DNA of 64,000 nt from Chitinophaga pinensis (GCA_943326015.2 CALPRQ020000018.1:1-64000); one strand, 5' to 3'. Positions 46,843 to 57,493 are shown, counted from the first letter of the stretch. Made by a program: numbers and translations. Notes: generated by a model from the letters alone, not told the origin.

Positions 46843-48000
46843 TCAGAAGAAGAAGATGCCGCCGAAGGACACGCTGTCTTGCTTGGCTGAATTGCCATTG
46901 AATGCCTTGGATTGGGTCTGACCCATTTCGCCCACCAAGGTCAGGTTCTTGGTCAGCTGGTAGTACACGCCGCCCGTCACGTTCTGGTTGGATTGCAAGG
47001 CAGTACCCGTGCCGTCATCGTTCTTGCTCTTGCCCCAGCCCAGCCCGAGCTTGACGCGCTCGGTGGCCTGGTAAGTGCCTTGCACAAAGGTGCTGGTGGT
47101 GGTGTTGCTGCCCTGATCGCCATCAGACAGGATACCCAGGCCCTTGCCGGATTGCACCGTGCCGACCACGCCGAACGGACCCGAGTTGGCCGAGGCACCC
47201 AATTCAACCGCACTCATGGTGAAGCCCGGCGCAGCCGTGATGGCAGGCGTCACGGTATTGTTCGCGGCGCGTGGATCAAACTTCTGCGACTTGGCTCCGG
47301 CCCAGGCCTTGAAGCCCTGGCCGGCGTAGCTGGCGCGGGCCTGGAATTGCGGGGAATCCGATGCCGTATTGGCGGCATCGACCGGGCTCATCAGGCCGAC
47401 ATCGACGGTGACACCCGACAGGCTGGGGCTGGTATAGGCGATCTGGCCATAGGTGCCCGGATAGACCATGCCGGCGCCCAGGTGGCCCAGCGAGACCCGG
47501 CCGTTCTGCGTCGCCCGGGTGGCGGCACCCACGCCGAGCAGGGTCATGTCGCTCAGCACGGGGGTCAGGCCGAACAGGCCGTAGTCGCGGCCGAGCTTGA
47601 CGGTGCCCATCTCGGCGTTGCCGAACGTCACGAAGGCATGGCGCACGTCCACCACGCTGTTCTGGCCGATGGCGCTGTTGGTGGCGGTCGCCACCCCCAT
47701 GCCGATGGTGGCGCCGATGTCGTAGCCTTCTTGCCGGGTCTTGGCCCCCACGCTCAGCATCGACGGCAGCAGGCCGTTGCCGATCACGGTGCTGGAATCC
47801 TTGCCACCGCAAGCCAGTGCCGCATCACCCAGAGCCGTACCGCCGACGGTGCCAGCCGCCTGGTTGCAGCTGGACTGGGTGTAGAAGGCGTTGATGTTGC
47901 CACCGACCGTGACGGTCCAGTCACCGGCCTGAAGGTCGACCGCATGGGCGGCAGGCAGCGCGGCAATGGCCAGTGCAAAGGCAGAGAGTTTGTTTTTCAT
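46843..48000 (-). CDS. Outer membrane porin (Comamonadaceae Omp32-like)
   Basis: Trimeric general porin of 385 residues with signal peptide MKNKLSAFALAIAALPAAHA. The mature protein starts VDLQAGDWTVTVGGNINAFYTQ and ends GGIFFF, the terminal Phe needed for outer-membrane assembly. Motifs such as FVTFGNAEMGTVKLGRDYGLFG, the long L3-like region, and RVKLGLGWGKSKND match the porin_4 family of Burkholderiales. Two Cys in the first extracellular region (SSCNQ and LACGG) may pair. Its GC content is lower than the flanking operons. Possible role in alcohol uptake is suggested only by location. Confidence 0.9.
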   Translation of the reverse strand: MKNKLSAFALAIAALPAAHAVDLQAGDWTVTVGGNINAFYTQSSCNQAAGTVGGTALGDAALACGGKDSSTVIGNGLLPSMLSVGAKTRQEGYDIGATIGMGVATATNSAIGQNSVVDVRHAFVTFGNAEMGTVKLGRDYGLFGLTPVLSDMTLLGVGAATRATQNGRVSLGHLGAGMVYPGTYGQIAYTSPSLSGVTVDVGLMSPVDAANTASDSPQFQARASYAGQGFKAWAGAKSQKFDPRAANNTVTPAITAAPGFTMSAVELGASANSGPFGVVGTVQSGKGLGILSDGDQGSNTTTSTFVQGTYQATERVKLGLGWGKSKNDDGTGTALQSNQNVTGGVYYQLTKNLTLVGEMGQTQSKAFNGNSAKQDSVSFGGIFFF

Positions 48001-48102
48001 GGGGGTATCTCCAGGTCATTAGTTTTGATTCACCGATAAGAACCGGCAAATCCTCATAAGCAATCCCCATGCCAAATTAATTGATCAGGAAATCAACATG
48101 AT

Positions 48103-48132
48103 TTGTGTCACCGCAAGCTCAGATTGACACAA
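48103..48132. repeat. Inverted repeat upstream of the porin gene
   Basis: Eight-base arms TTGTGTCA and TGACACAA are separated by 14 bases. It is about 100 bases upstream of the porin start codon in an AT-rich intergenic stretch. It could be an operator or activator site; the half-site resembles but is not identical to the TGTGACA words near the sigma-54 promoters. Confidence 0.45.
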
Positions 48133-48192
48133 TCAAGATGCAATATGTTCAGAACCTGAACGCAACCGATGCAACTCACCACAAGCCGGAAA

Positions 48193-48226
48193 ACAAAAAA
48201 CCGCATCCTTTGACAGGATGCGGTTT
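48193..48226 (-). terminator. Rho-independent terminator of the pqq operon
   Basis: Stem AACCGCATCC / GGATGCGGTT with a seven-base loop, followed on the minus strand by a run of T (six A at 48195-48200 on the plus strand). It lies about 20 bases after the pqqE stop codon. Confidence 0.88.
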
Positions 48227-48244
48227 CAATGAAACAGACAAGAG

Positions 48245-49405
48245 TCATTCTGGCGTATCAATGACAGCCGCTCGCAATCGATGCGATTCCTGGTCGGTGC
48301 GAAAAACAACCGGGGATGCAGGCAATAGGCCGGCATCCGCCTGACGCACGATATTCACCACCTTTTCATGCTGTGGGGATTTGCTGCAAACCGGATCGGC
48401 AGCCGCCGCATCACCGCTCATCAGATAGGCCTGGCAGCGGCAACCGCCGAAGTCCTTGGCCTTCTCGTCACAGCTGCGGCAGGGTTCCTTCATCCAGTCG
48501 TGGCCGCGGAAGGCGTTGAACGCGCCGCTGTCGCGCCAGATCTCGGTCAGCGGCTGGCTCTTGACATTGGGCAGCTGCAAGCCGGGCAGGTTGCCGGCGT
48601 TGTGGCAGGGCATGGCGGTGCCGTCGGGCGCGATCGACAGGAACACCTTGCCCCAGCCATTCATGCAGGCCTTGGGACGCTGCTCGAAGTAATCGGGCAC
48701 GACATACAGCAGTCGGCAGCGGTTGCCGATCTGCTCGCGGTAGCGGTTGACGACCGCCTCGGCCGCCTCGAGCTCGGCGCGCGTGGGCAGCAGCTGGTCG
48801 CGGTTCACCAGCGCCCAGCCGTAGTACTGCGTGTTGGCGAGTTCGAGGTACTCGGCCCCCAGCGCCAGCGCCATCTCGATGATCTTGTCGACATGCGGCA
48901 GGTTGTGCTTGTGCAGCACGCAGTTCATCACCATCGGCCAGTCATGCGCCTTGATCAGCGCTGCGACGCGTTTTTTTAGCTCGAAGGTCTTGGTGTGGCT
49001 CAGGAAATCATTGAGCTCGCGCGTCGAATCCTGGAACGAGAGCTGCACATGGTCGAGCCCGGCGTCCTTGAGCGCCTGGGCGCGCTTCTCGTTCAGGCCC
49101 ACGCCCGAGGTGATCAGGTTGGTGTAATAGCCGAGCCGATGCGCCTCGGCGACGAGTTCCTCGAGGTCGTCGCGCAACAGCGGCTCGCCGCCCGAGAAAC
49201 CCAGCTGCGCGGCGCCGAGCGCACGCGCCTGCGTCAGCACATCAACCCACTCGCGCGTCGTGAGTTCGGGCTGGAAGCGCGTGTAGTCGGTCGGGTTGTA
49301 GCAGAAGACGCAGTGCAGCGGGCAGCGGTAGGTCAGCTCGGCGAGCAGCCACAGCGGCGGGCCGGGCTGTGCCGCAAGCGGCAGCGCTTCAGTCGATCCA
49401 GCCAC
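48245..49405 (-). CDS. pqqE: PqqA peptide cyclase PqqE (radical SAM)
   Basis: Links the Glu and Tyr side chains of PqqA by a carbon-carbon bond, the first step of PQQ synthesis. The 386-residue protein has the radical SAM cluster motif RCPLHCVFC (Cys28, 32, 35), GFSGGEPLLRDDLEEL, and a SPASM domain with GTAMPCHNAGNL and EPCRSCDEKAKDFGGCRC, which binds auxiliary iron-sulfur clusters. All expected Cys are present. Its start lies inside the end of pqqD (17-base overlap), favouring coupled synthesis with the chaperone PqqD that delivers PqqA to it. Confidence 0.97.
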   Translation of the reverse strand: MAGSTEALPLAAQPGPPLWLLAELTYRCPLHCVFCYNPTDYTRFQPELTTREWVDVLTQARALGAAQLGFSGGEPLLRDDLEELVAEAHRLGYYTNLITSGVGLNEKRAQALKDAGLDHVQLSFQDSTRELNDFLSHTKTFELKKRVAALIKAHDWPMVMNCVLHKHNLPHVDKIIEMALALGAEYLELANTQYYGWALVNRDQLLPTRAELEAAEAVVNRYREQIGNRCRLLYVVPDYFEQRPKACMNGWGKVFLSIAPDGTAMPCHNAGNLPGLQLPNVKSQPLTEIWRDSGAFNAFRGHDWMKEPCRSCDEKAKDFGGCRCQAYLMSGDAAAADPVCSKSPQHEKVVNIVRQADAGLLPASPVVFRTDQESHRLRAAVIDTPE

Positions 49406-49667
49406 GGCGCTGTCCTTCCTGCAACAGGGCCTCGACCTGGGGCCGGATGCCGTCGATTGCGAACAGCGTCTGCAATTCCAGCACGATGTCGTCGAGAGGA
49501 CGCTGCCCGTCGCAGCGGCGCAGGATCTCGGCCGCGCTCGGGTTGAGCTGCACCATGCCCTCGGGATAGAGCAGGACCCAGGCCTGCTGCACCGGCTCGA
49601 ACTGCAGCCGGAACAGCCGCGACAGACGCGGGCAATCCGGCAGCGCAGGCTTGACAGCTTCAGTCAT
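49389..49667 (-). CDS. pqqD: PqqA-binding chaperone PqqD
   Basis: Binds PqqA and presents it to PqqE. The protein has 92 residues from ATG 49667 ([22 protein letters not shown]); a longer reading overlaps pqqC. Family features are [36 protein letters not shown], where the winged-helix fold forms, and a C-terminal helix ending GWID. It overlaps pqqC by 8 bases at its start and pqqE by 17 bases at its end. Confidence 0.94.
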   Translation of the reverse strand: MTEAVKPALPDCPRLSRLFRLQFEPVQQAWVLLYPEGMVQLNPSAAEILRRCDGQRPLDDIVLELQTLFAIDGIRPQVEALLQEGQRRGWID

Positions 49668-50385
49668 GGCGGCAGGCCTTCTCGATCGCGTCGAGCATGC
49701 TCCAGAGCACGTCGAGCTTGAACTGCAGGATGTCGAGCGCGCGCTGCTGCGCCTCGCGGGTGGTGAAATGGTCGAGCGTGACCGACAGGCCATGCTCGAC
49801 ATCGCGCGTCGCCAGCGGAATCCGGCTGCGGAAATACTGCAGGCCGTCGGCCTCGATCCAGGGGTAGTGCGTGGGCCAGGTCGCGAGCCGGTCCTTGTGG
49901 ATCTGCGGCGCGAACATCTCGGTCAACGACGAGCAGACCGCCTCCTGCCAGGGCGACTGGCGCGCGAAGTTGACATAGGCGTCGCAGGCGAAGCGCACGC
50001 CGGGCGCGACATGCTCCAGCGACCAGAGCGATGCGCGATCGATGCCGACCGCCTCGCCGAGACGGGTCCAGGCCTCGATGCCGCCCGCGCTCGATCCGTC
50101 GTAGTCGCCACAGCCGTCGTGGTCGAGGATGCGATCGACCCACTTGCGCCTGTGCTCGCGGTCGGGCATGTTGGCGATGATGGCCCCATCCTTGCGCGGG
50201 ATGCAGATCTGGTAGTAGAAGCGGTTGGCAACCCAGCAGCGGATCTCGTCGGGCGTGCACTGGCCGCCATTCATCCGCAGGTTGAACGGGTGATGGATAT
50301 GGTAGCCGGCGCCCTTGGCGCGCAGCTGGCGCTCGAATTCGGCGCGGTCCCAGGGGGCGTCGGTGCTGGCGCAAATGGCGGTCAT
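49660..50385 (-). CDS. pqqC: Pyrroloquinoline quinone synthase PqqC
   Basis: Cofactorless oxidase performing the final ring closure and eight-electron oxidation to PQQ. The protein has 241 residues from ATG 50385 ([17 protein letters not shown]). Active-site and family motifs are [41 protein letters not shown], and [19 protein letters not shown]. The helical bundle is complete. The ATG overlaps the pqqB stop codon as ATGA, and the end overlaps pqqD. Confidence 0.96.
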   Translation of the reverse strand: MTAICASTDAPWDRAEFERQLRAKGAGYHIHHPFNLRMNGGQCTPDEIRCWVANRFYYQICIPRKDGAIIANMPDREHRRKWVDRILDHDGCGDYDGSSAGGIEAWTRLGEAVGIDRASLWSLEHVAPGVRFACDAYVNFARQSPWQEAVCSSLTEMFAPQIHKDRLATWPTHYPWIEADGLQYFRSRIPLATRDVEHGLSVTLDHFTTREAQQRALDILQFKLDVLWSMLDAIEKACRHD

Positions 50386-51299
50386 AGCTCGATCTCCAGG
50401 CCGTCGTAGGCCAATTGAATGCCATGCTCGGTCAGCAAGGCGCGCTCGGGCGAGTCCTCGCGCAGGATGGGATTGGTGTTGTTGATGTGGATCAGCCACT
50501 TCTGCTTGCCCGGCGGCAGGCTGTCGAGCAGTTCGATCATGCCGCCCGGGCCGCTTTGCGGCAGGTGACCCATCTCGGCGGCGGGCTTGGCAGACAGGCC
50601 GAGTCGGATCATCTCGTCCTCGGTCCAGAAGGTGCCGTCGACCAGCACCACGTCGGCCTGCTCCATCAGCGCGCGTGTCGTCTCGTCGATCCGACCCAGT
50701 CCGGGCGCATAGAACAGCCGCCGGCCGCTGAGCGGGTTGTGGACCATCAGCGCGATGTTGTCGCCCGCGCGCGCCTGGCCGCGGAACGGTGAATACGGTG
50801 GCGGCTGGCTCGCGATCGGCACCGCATGCACCTGCAGCGGCTCCAGGAAGGGCATGTCGAGCGGCTGGCCGTCGAGCGCGATCGCACGGGTGTCGAGTCC
50901 GCAGTAATGCCCCAGCAGGCGCGTGAGCGGAAAGCCGGTGCCGATGTCACCGAGCACCTCGGCCGTCGCGTAGAGCGGCAGCGGCGCGCTGCGCTCGCGC
51001 AGCATCAGCAGTCCGGTGCAGTGATCGATCTGGGCGTCGATCAGCAGCACCGCCGCGATGCCGCTGTCGCGGATCTGGCGCGCGGGCTGCAGGCCCGGTG
51101 TCTCGCGGATCTGCTGCAGCACCTCGGGCGAGGCGTTGACGAGCAGCCAGTCGCTGTCATTGGCGCTGAGCGCGACCGATGACTGGGTGCGTGGGCGCGC
51201 ATCGATGCTGCCGCGGCGCAAGCCGTCGCAGTTCGGGCAGTTGCAATTCCACTGCGGGAAGCCGCCACCGGCGGAAGATCCTAGAACGCGTAGGCGCAT
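50382..51299 (-). CDS. pqqB: PQQ biosynthesis hydroxylase PqqB
   Basis: Metallo-beta-lactamase fold protein that hydroxylates a tyrosine intermediate during PQQ synthesis. The 305-residue protein opens [20 protein letters not shown] with a zinc-binding Cys pair (CNCPNC), and contains [25 protein letters not shown] and the terminal HINNTNPIL region with metal ligands. Length is normal. It follows pqqA after a 102-base gap containing a stem-loop. Gene order pqqABCDE is complete. Confidence 0.96.
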   Translation of the reverse strand: MRLRVLGSSAGGGFPQWNCNCPNCDGLRRGSIDARPRTQSSVALSANDSDWLLVNASPEVLQQIRETPGLQPARQIRDSGIAAVLLIDAQIDHCTGLLMLRERSAPLPLYATAEVLGDIGTGFPLTRLLGHYCGLDTRAIALDGQPLDMPFLEPLQVHAVPIASQPPPYSPFRGQARAGDNIALMVHNPLSGRRLFYAPGLGRIDETTRALMEQADVVLVDGTFWTEDEMIRLGLSAKPAAEMGHLPQSGPGGMIELLDSLPPGKQKWLIHINNTNPILREDSPERALLTEHGIQLAYDGLEIEL

Positions 51300-51370
51300 C
51301 GTTGAAACGCAGGACAGGGAATGAAGAGAAGCGCATCCGGCGCGTGGCCGAATGCACCCGATGGTTCGCA

Positions 51371-51394
51371 GGCAAGCCCGAAACCGGGATTGCC
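51371..51394 (-). promoter_or_regulatory. Stem-loop between pqqA and pqqB
   Basis: Plus-strand arms GGCAA/TTGCC and CCCG/CGGG flank an AAAC loop, separated by one mismatch. No T-run follows on the minus strand. It could protect the pqqA message or lower pqqB expression, giving an excess of the PqqA substrate peptide over the enzymes. Confidence 0.5.
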
Positions 51395-51401
51395 GCTCGC
51401 C

Positions 51402-51476
51402 TCAGCGGTTGGCGATGTACATCGTGATCTCAAAGCCGAAGCGCAGGTCGGTGAAGCTCGGGGTGGTCCATTGCAT
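51402..51476 (-). CDS. pqqA: PQQ precursor peptide PqqA
   Basis: Ribosomal peptide whose Glu and Tyr become the PQQ skeleton. The gene encodes 24 residues, starting [20 protein letters not shown]. The essential E-x-x-x-Y spacing is seen in EITMY, and the peptide ends in a short basic tail. A ribosome binding site GGAGA lies 7 bases before the ATG. Its position directly upstream of pqqB confirms the call. It is too short for many gene finders. Confidence 0.96.
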   Translation of the reverse strand: MQWTTPSFTDLRFGFEITMYIANR

Positions 51477-51522
51477 GATAGGTCTCCATTGAAAGGTTTT
51501 GAAAAGGCTGGCATGGATCTGG

Positions 51523-51541
51523 CGTCACGACGTCTGTGACA
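51523..51541. repeat. Inverted GTCAC/GTGAC pair between pqqA and the hydrolase gene
   Basis: CGTCACGACGTCTGTGACA contains GTCAC and GTGAC separated by seven bases, including a full TGTGACA word. It lies in the divergent pqqA / alpha-beta hydrolase interval and matches the words near the sigma-54 type promoters of the locus. Confidence 0.4.
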
Positions 51542-51577
51542 GTCCGGCGCCGTTTCCCGGCCAGCCTGTTCATTCAT

Positions 51578-51594
51578 TGCAAAAACGATGCCAA
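51578..51594 (-). promoter_or_regulatory. Possible sigma-54 type promoter for pqqABCDE
   Basis: On the minus strand TTGGCATCGTTTTTGCA has TGGCATC, four bases and TTGCA, two bases from the ideal -24 box. Transcription would begin near 51567 and give a leader of about 90 bases before pqqA. It overlaps the ribosome binding site of the divergent hydrolase gene. Confidence 0.4.
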
Positions 51595-51607
51595 GGAGGG
51601 ATTCGGC

Positions 51608-52648
51608 ATGATGAGTGTTTACCCTGAGGATCTGCTGCGGCTGCCACTGCCGGCGGGCCACACGCTGGCCTGCCGCCGGCTGGGTCAGCCGGGCGGACGG
51701 GCCTGGCTGGCGCTGCACGGCGGCCCCGGCAGCGGCGGCGGGCCAGGCCTGTGGCAGGGATTCGATCTGCAGCTGCAGCAGGTGCTGGCGCCCGACCAGC
51801 GCGGCAGCGGCCGCAGCCAGCCGGCAGGCAGCCTCAGAGGCCAGCGCCTCGACACCCTGATCGATGAGCTCGAACGCCTGCGCAAGGCGCTCGGCCTGGT
51901 CAGCTGGCCGGTGCTGGGGGGGTCCTGGGGGGCGACGCTGGCGCTGCTGTACGCAGCACGTCATCCGCAAGCCGTCGAGGCGCTGGTGCTGCGGGGCAGC
52001 TTCCGGGGCACGCGCGGCGAGGTGTTGCGGCTGCTGCGCCGCTTCTGGCCGCGCGTCTCTCCTGCCCTGGTCGGCGTGCCCCTGAGCCAGATGCGACCGG
52101 CACAGTCCGACCGGGTGTTGCATGAATTGTCACAGCTGTTCCGCAATGGAACAGTTGCGCCGCAGGCCCGGCGCATCGCGCAAGCCTGGCAGATGATGGA
52201 GCAGGCCGCCGCGCTGCACGGCGCGCGCCAGGCCTGGCTGGCCGCCAGCCGGACCGAGGAAAGACAGCTGCTGCGCCAGCACTGGCAATCGATGCGGCCC
52301 GAGCTGCTGCGGCGCAGGCTCGAACAGCCGGGCTCGCTGCCCGCGCGACAGATGAAGGGGCTGTGGCAGAAATACCGCATCCAGTCCCATCTGCTGGCAC
52401 GGCGTTGCGGCCTGCGCCCGGGAGACTGGGACCGGGCGCTGCGGACCGTGGCCGCCAGCGGCATCGCGACCACCTGGATCCACGGCCGCCACGATGCGGT
52501 CTGCCCGCCGGGCAACAGCCTGGACTCGCAGCGCCGGCTGAGCTCGCTGGCCCCAGGCGGGTCCAAGCTGGTGCTGACGCGGGCCGGCCACCTGGGTACC
52601 GAGCCGGGCAATCTGGCCGCCATTCGCGCGGCGGTGCACCTTGGCTAG
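51608..52648 (+). CDS. Alpha/beta hydrolase, proline iminopeptidase (S33) family
   Basis: The 346-residue protein from ATG 51608 (preceded by AAGGAGG) resembles proline iminopeptidases: LHGGPGSGGGPG (oxyanion loop), DQRGSGRS, nucleophile elbow GGSWGATLAL with Ser, WIHGRHDAVCPP with the catalytic Asp, and TRAGHLG with the His. It is therefore probably an active hydrolase or aminopeptidase. It diverges from pqqA and is followed, with overlap, by a quinoprotein relay metallohydrolase. No M16 peptidase pqqF is seen, so a role in trimming cyclised PqqA is an attractive but unproven idea. Confidence 0.8.
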   Translation: MMSVYPEDLLRLPLPAGHTLACRRLGQPGGRAWLALHGGPGSGGGPGLWQGFDLQLQQVLAPDQRGSGRSQPAGSLRGQRLDTLIDELERLRKALGLVSWPVLGGSWGATLALLYAARHPQAVEALVLRGSFRGTRGEVLRLLRRFWPRVSPALVGVPLSQMRPAQSDRVLHELSQLFRNGTVAPQARRIAQAWQMMEQAAALHGARQAWLAASRTEERQLLRQHWQSMRPELLRRRLEQPGSLPARQMKGLWQKYRIQSHLLARRCGLRPGDWDRALRTVAASGIATTWIHGRHDAVCPPGNSLDSQRRLSSLAPGGSKLVLTRAGHLGTEPGNLAAIRAAVHLG

Positions 52649-53633
52649 CAGACGCTGGGCCGCACTGGCCGGCATCATGCTGTGGCTAGCGCTGTCGGGC
52701 CAGGCGAAGGCCAGCGACAGTTCCGCCAGCTGTCCCGAGCCGCCGACGCGGCATTGGCAGCGCGTCGTGCCCGGCGTCTGGGTCTGGCCGGGGGCGGCCG
52801 AGGACATCGGGCCGGGCAACCAGGCGCATGTCGTCAGCCAGATCCTGATTTCACATGGCAGCAGCGCCACGCTGATCGATCCCGGCCCCGGCCTCGCGCA
52901 TGGCCGGGAAGTGATCCGTTCGGCCCGCTGCGAGCTGGACCTGACCATCAGCCGGGTCCTGAACAGCCACGCCCATGCCGAGAACGTGCTGGGCAACGCC
53001 GCTTTCGCGCCGCCGCATGGCGCAGCGGCCCTGGCAGCGACGCCAGCGACGCGGGCCGCTATGGCGCAGCGCTGCGAGCAGTGCGTCGCAGCGATCGCCC
53101 AGGCCGCTGGCGACCCCGGACTCGCCATGACGCCTGTCGTGCTGCCCGAGCCCGGCCTGCAGCCGGGCCAGCGCTGGGACAGCGACGCCGGCGGCTGGCT
53201 GACGCTGGAATTCAGCTCGGCGCACAGCGAGAGCGACCTGGCCTGGTGGAACGAGGATCAGCGCCTGCTGATCGCTCCCGGACTGGTCTACCGCGACCGG
53301 CTGCCCGAACTCGCGCAGGGCAGCCTGCCGGGCTGGATCGCTGCGCTGCGCGAGCTGCATCGCCTGCGCCCCAGCCGGATCGTGGGCAATCTGCCGATGT
53401 CGGGCGCAGGGCTGGAGCCAGGCTACCGCTACCTGTGCGACCTGGGCCAGGCGGTGCTGCAGGCGCTGGAATCAGGCCTGTCCGCCGCCGAAGCCACGCG
53501 CATCGATCTGCCGGCACACGCCGGACTGGCCGGTTATGCCCAGCGCCACGGCTTGAACCTCCAGCGCGCCTGGCGCGAGCTCGAACCCTTGTGGATCAGG
53601 GGACTCCCGCTCGCCTGCCCGGCGCTCGACTGA
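52641..53633 (+). CDS. Quinoprotein relay zinc metallohydrolase (MBL fold), second copy
   Basis: Second periplasmic metallo-beta-lactamase fold protein of this locus, 330 residues from the TTG at 52641, which overlaps the hydrolase stop codon. A signal peptide is visible (WAALAGIMLWLALSGQAKA). The metal motif is LNSHAHAENVLGNAAF, with further candidate ligands in FSSAHSESDLAWWNEDQRLLIAPGLVYRDRLPE; the final His motif seen in the first copy is replaced by NLPMSG, so metal ligation may differ. It is only distantly similar to the protein at 42733. Several Cys (SCPEPP, RCEQC, LACP) suggest disulfides. Confidence 0.78.
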   Translation: MASRRWAALAGIMLWLALSGQAKASDSSASCPEPPTRHWQRVVPGVWVWPGAAEDIGPGNQAHVVSQILISHGSSATLIDPGPGLAHGREVIRSARCELDLTISRVLNSHAHAENVLGNAAFAPPHGAAALAATPATRAAMAQRCEQCVAAIAQAAGDPGLAMTPVVLPEPGLQPGQRWDSDAGGWLTLEFSSAHSESDLAWWNEDQRLLIAPGLVYRDRLPELAQGSLPGWIAALRELHRLRPSRIVGNLPMSGAGLEPGYRYLCDLGQAVLQALESGLSAAEATRIDLPAHAGLAGYAQRHGLNLQRAWRELEPLWIRGLPLACPALD

Positions 53634-53636
53634 GGC

Positions 53637-55790
<2,154 letters not shown>

Positions 55791-56114
55791 CGCATGTCTC
55801 CTGTGGCGGGCATCAGGACTGGGAGCGAAAGTCGCTCGCCGGCCTGGCTCGCCTGTATAACTGTCGGGTCGCAGCGAACAGGTCGCTGGCCTGGAACATC
55901 AAGGCTTTTGCCGCGGATTGTCCCGCAGATCGGAGCAATCCTGTCGCCGGAACACTAGGGAGATTCCCTAGCGCTGTCACGGCACAAGACAGGCCTGATC
56001 CGTTCTGCAACACCTCGGCGGCTGCAACGCCAGCCCGGTCGCCGGCGCCGGCGGCGCAGCGGTTGGCACGCATATTGCGCCAGACAGTTGATCAAAACGA
56101 CAGGAGACAGACCA
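55791..56114. other. Divergent regulatory region between the activator and pedF
   Basis: A 324-base interval without genes. It holds a perfect inverted repeat CTAGGGAGATTCCCTAG at 55955-55971, a TGTCAC word at 55975-55980 followed by GACAG at 55988-55992, and the sigma-54 element at 56063-56079. Both words are about 90-105 bases upstream of the -12 box, a typical activator distance. Toward the activator gene, the minus strand has a weak TATACA-like -10 near 55856. Nothing else was recognised. Confidence 0.55.
56063..56079 (+). promoter_or_regulatory. Sigma-54 type promoter of the pedF operon
   Basis: TTGGCACGCATATTGCG matches TGGCACG-N4-TTGC exactly. Transcription would start near 56090, 25 bases before the pedF ATG. 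The same transcript could include the binding protein and pnt genes, since downstream gaps are 23 and 45 bases. Confidence 0.75.
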
Positions 56115-56600
56115 ATGAGCCGTCCAACCCGCTTCAATCGCCTCAAGCAAGCCGCGCTGGCTGCCATGCTCGCCGCCACCGCAAGTGCCGTTTTCGCCCA
56201 TGGCGACGTCGTGCCGCAGGCCGTCGACACCCACACGCTGCCCCAGCTCGGGGCCAAATGGCGCGACACCAACCCCTACAGCAAGGGCGACGCACACCAG
56301 GAGGCGCTGCGCATCGGCACCTCGGCCTACAACCAGAACTGCGCCCGCTGCCATGGACTGGAGGCCATCTCGGGCGGCATCGCGCCCGACCTGCGCAAGC
56401 TCGACAACGACTGCTCCGGCCTGGCCGACGCCGAGCAGAAGGACATCTGCCACGGCGAGATCAGCGAATACTTCGTCGGCACCGTGCGCAAGGGACGCAC
56501 GCGCGACGGCCGCGTCTACATGCCACCGTTTGAGGGTACGCTCTCGCAGGAGGCCATCTGGTCGATCAAGACCTATCTCGAAACCCGACGCGCCGACTGA
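56115..56600 (+). CDS. pedF: Cytochrome c-550, PedF-like electron acceptor of the quinoprotein
   Basis: Periplasmic cytochrome that accepts electrons from PQQ alcohol dehydrogenase. From ATG 56115 the protein has 161 residues with a signal peptide (LKQAALAAMLAATASAVFA). There is one haem site CARCH (residues 76-80) and a Met ligand in RVYMPPFEG. An extra Cys pair in LDNDCSGL and KDICHGE is typical of the ExaB/PedF group. RBS CAGGAGA is present. It opens the operon under an exact sigma-54 element and precedes a MxaJ/XoxJ-like gene. Confidence 0.92.
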   Translation: MSRPTRFNRLKQAALAAMLAATASAVFAHGDVVPQAVDTHTLPQLGAKWRDTNPYSKGDAHQEALRIGTSAYNQNCARCHGLEAISGGIAPDLRKLDNDCSGLADAEQKDICHGEISEYFVGTVRKGRTRDGRVYMPPFEGTLSQEAIWSIKTYLETRRAD

Positions 56601-56623
56601 GGCGCCCACGCAAGGAAACCGCC

Positions 56624-57493
56624 ATGATGGACAAGGCAAGCACACGCCGCGCCCTGCTGCGCACGGCCGCAGCGACACTGGCGCTGCCCGCGCTCGGACT
56701 GCGCGCACAGGAACTGCAGGATCTGGACAAGGTGCGCGCCTCCGGCGTGCTCAAGGTCGCGCTCTACAAGGACAACGCGCCCTACTCGGACGGCAAGGGC
56801 AGCGAGCTCGCGGGCATCGACGTGGCGCTCGCGCAGGGCCTGGCGCGCGAGCTCGACCTCAAGCTGCAGCTGCTGCCCTTCGACGCCGGCGAGAACATGG
56901 GCGACGACCTGCGCAACATGGTCTGGCGCGGCCATTACCTGGGCTACGGACCGGCCGACGTCATGCTGCATGTGCCGGCCGACAAGCACCTGATGCGGGA
57001 AAACCCCCAGGTGCTGCTGTTCGGCCCCTACGCCCGCGAGACACTGGTCGTGTTCCACGACCGGCGCCGACTGCCCGGCGTCAAGAGCGGCAACGATCTG
57101 GTCAAGCTGCCGCTGGGCGCGGAGCGTGGCAGTGGCGCCGCCAGCGCGCTGCTCGGCTACCAGGGCGGCTTGCTGCGCGACCAGGTCAGGATCTTCGACA
57201 ACGGCGTGCAGGCGGCAGAAGCCGTGATCGGTGGTGACGTCGCCGCCGCCTACGTGACGCGCGCACAGGCCGAGACCGCGCTGTTCCGGCGTCAGGCCGA
57301 CAAGGCCCGCTTCGACCTGAGCCAGCTGGGACTGCCGGGACTCAACGACAACGGATGGCCGCTGGGCCTGGCCGTGAAATCCAGCCACAAGGCGCTGGCG
57401 ACCGAACTTGAGGCCGCCCTGCAGCGCCTGCGCGACAAGGGCGAACTGCTCGCCATGTTCCGCTCGCAAGGGCTCACGCTCGTGGCCCCCTGA
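56624..57493 (+). CDS. Quinoprotein-associated periplasmic binding protein (MxaJ/XoxJ-like)
   Basis: Proteins of this family accompany PQQ dehydrogenases and may help their maturation or activation; they resemble amino acid binding proteins but lack dedicated permeases. The 289-residue protein has a twin-arginine-like signal (STRRALLRTAAATLALPALGLRA). The mature part shows VLKVALYKDNAPYSDGKGSELAGIDVALAQGLA and RNMVWRGHYLGYGPADVMLHVPAD, the latter characteristic of the quinoprotein-associated group. It lies 23 bases after pedF and 45 bases before pntAA. Confidence 0.87.
   Translation: MMDKASTRRALLRTAAATLALPALGLRAQELQDLDKVRASGVLKVALYKDNAPYSDGKGSELAGIDVALAQGLARELDLKLQLLPFDAGENMGDDLRNMVWRGHYLGYGPADVMLHVPADKHLMRENPQVLLFGPYARETLVVFHDRRRLPGVKSGNDLVKLPLGAERGSGAASALLGYQGGLLRDQVRIFDNGVQAAEAVIGGDVAAAYVTRAQAETALFRRQADKARFDLSQLGLPGLNDNGWPLGLAVKSSHKALATELEAALQRLRDKGELLAMFRSQGLTLVAP

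Noticed and set aside
51510-51526. A plus-strand sigma-54 element TGGCATGGATCTGGC before the hydrolase gene
   Set aside because: Spacing is right but the -12 box is TGGC rather than TTGC, and it would give a long leader. It is too weak next to the other elements.
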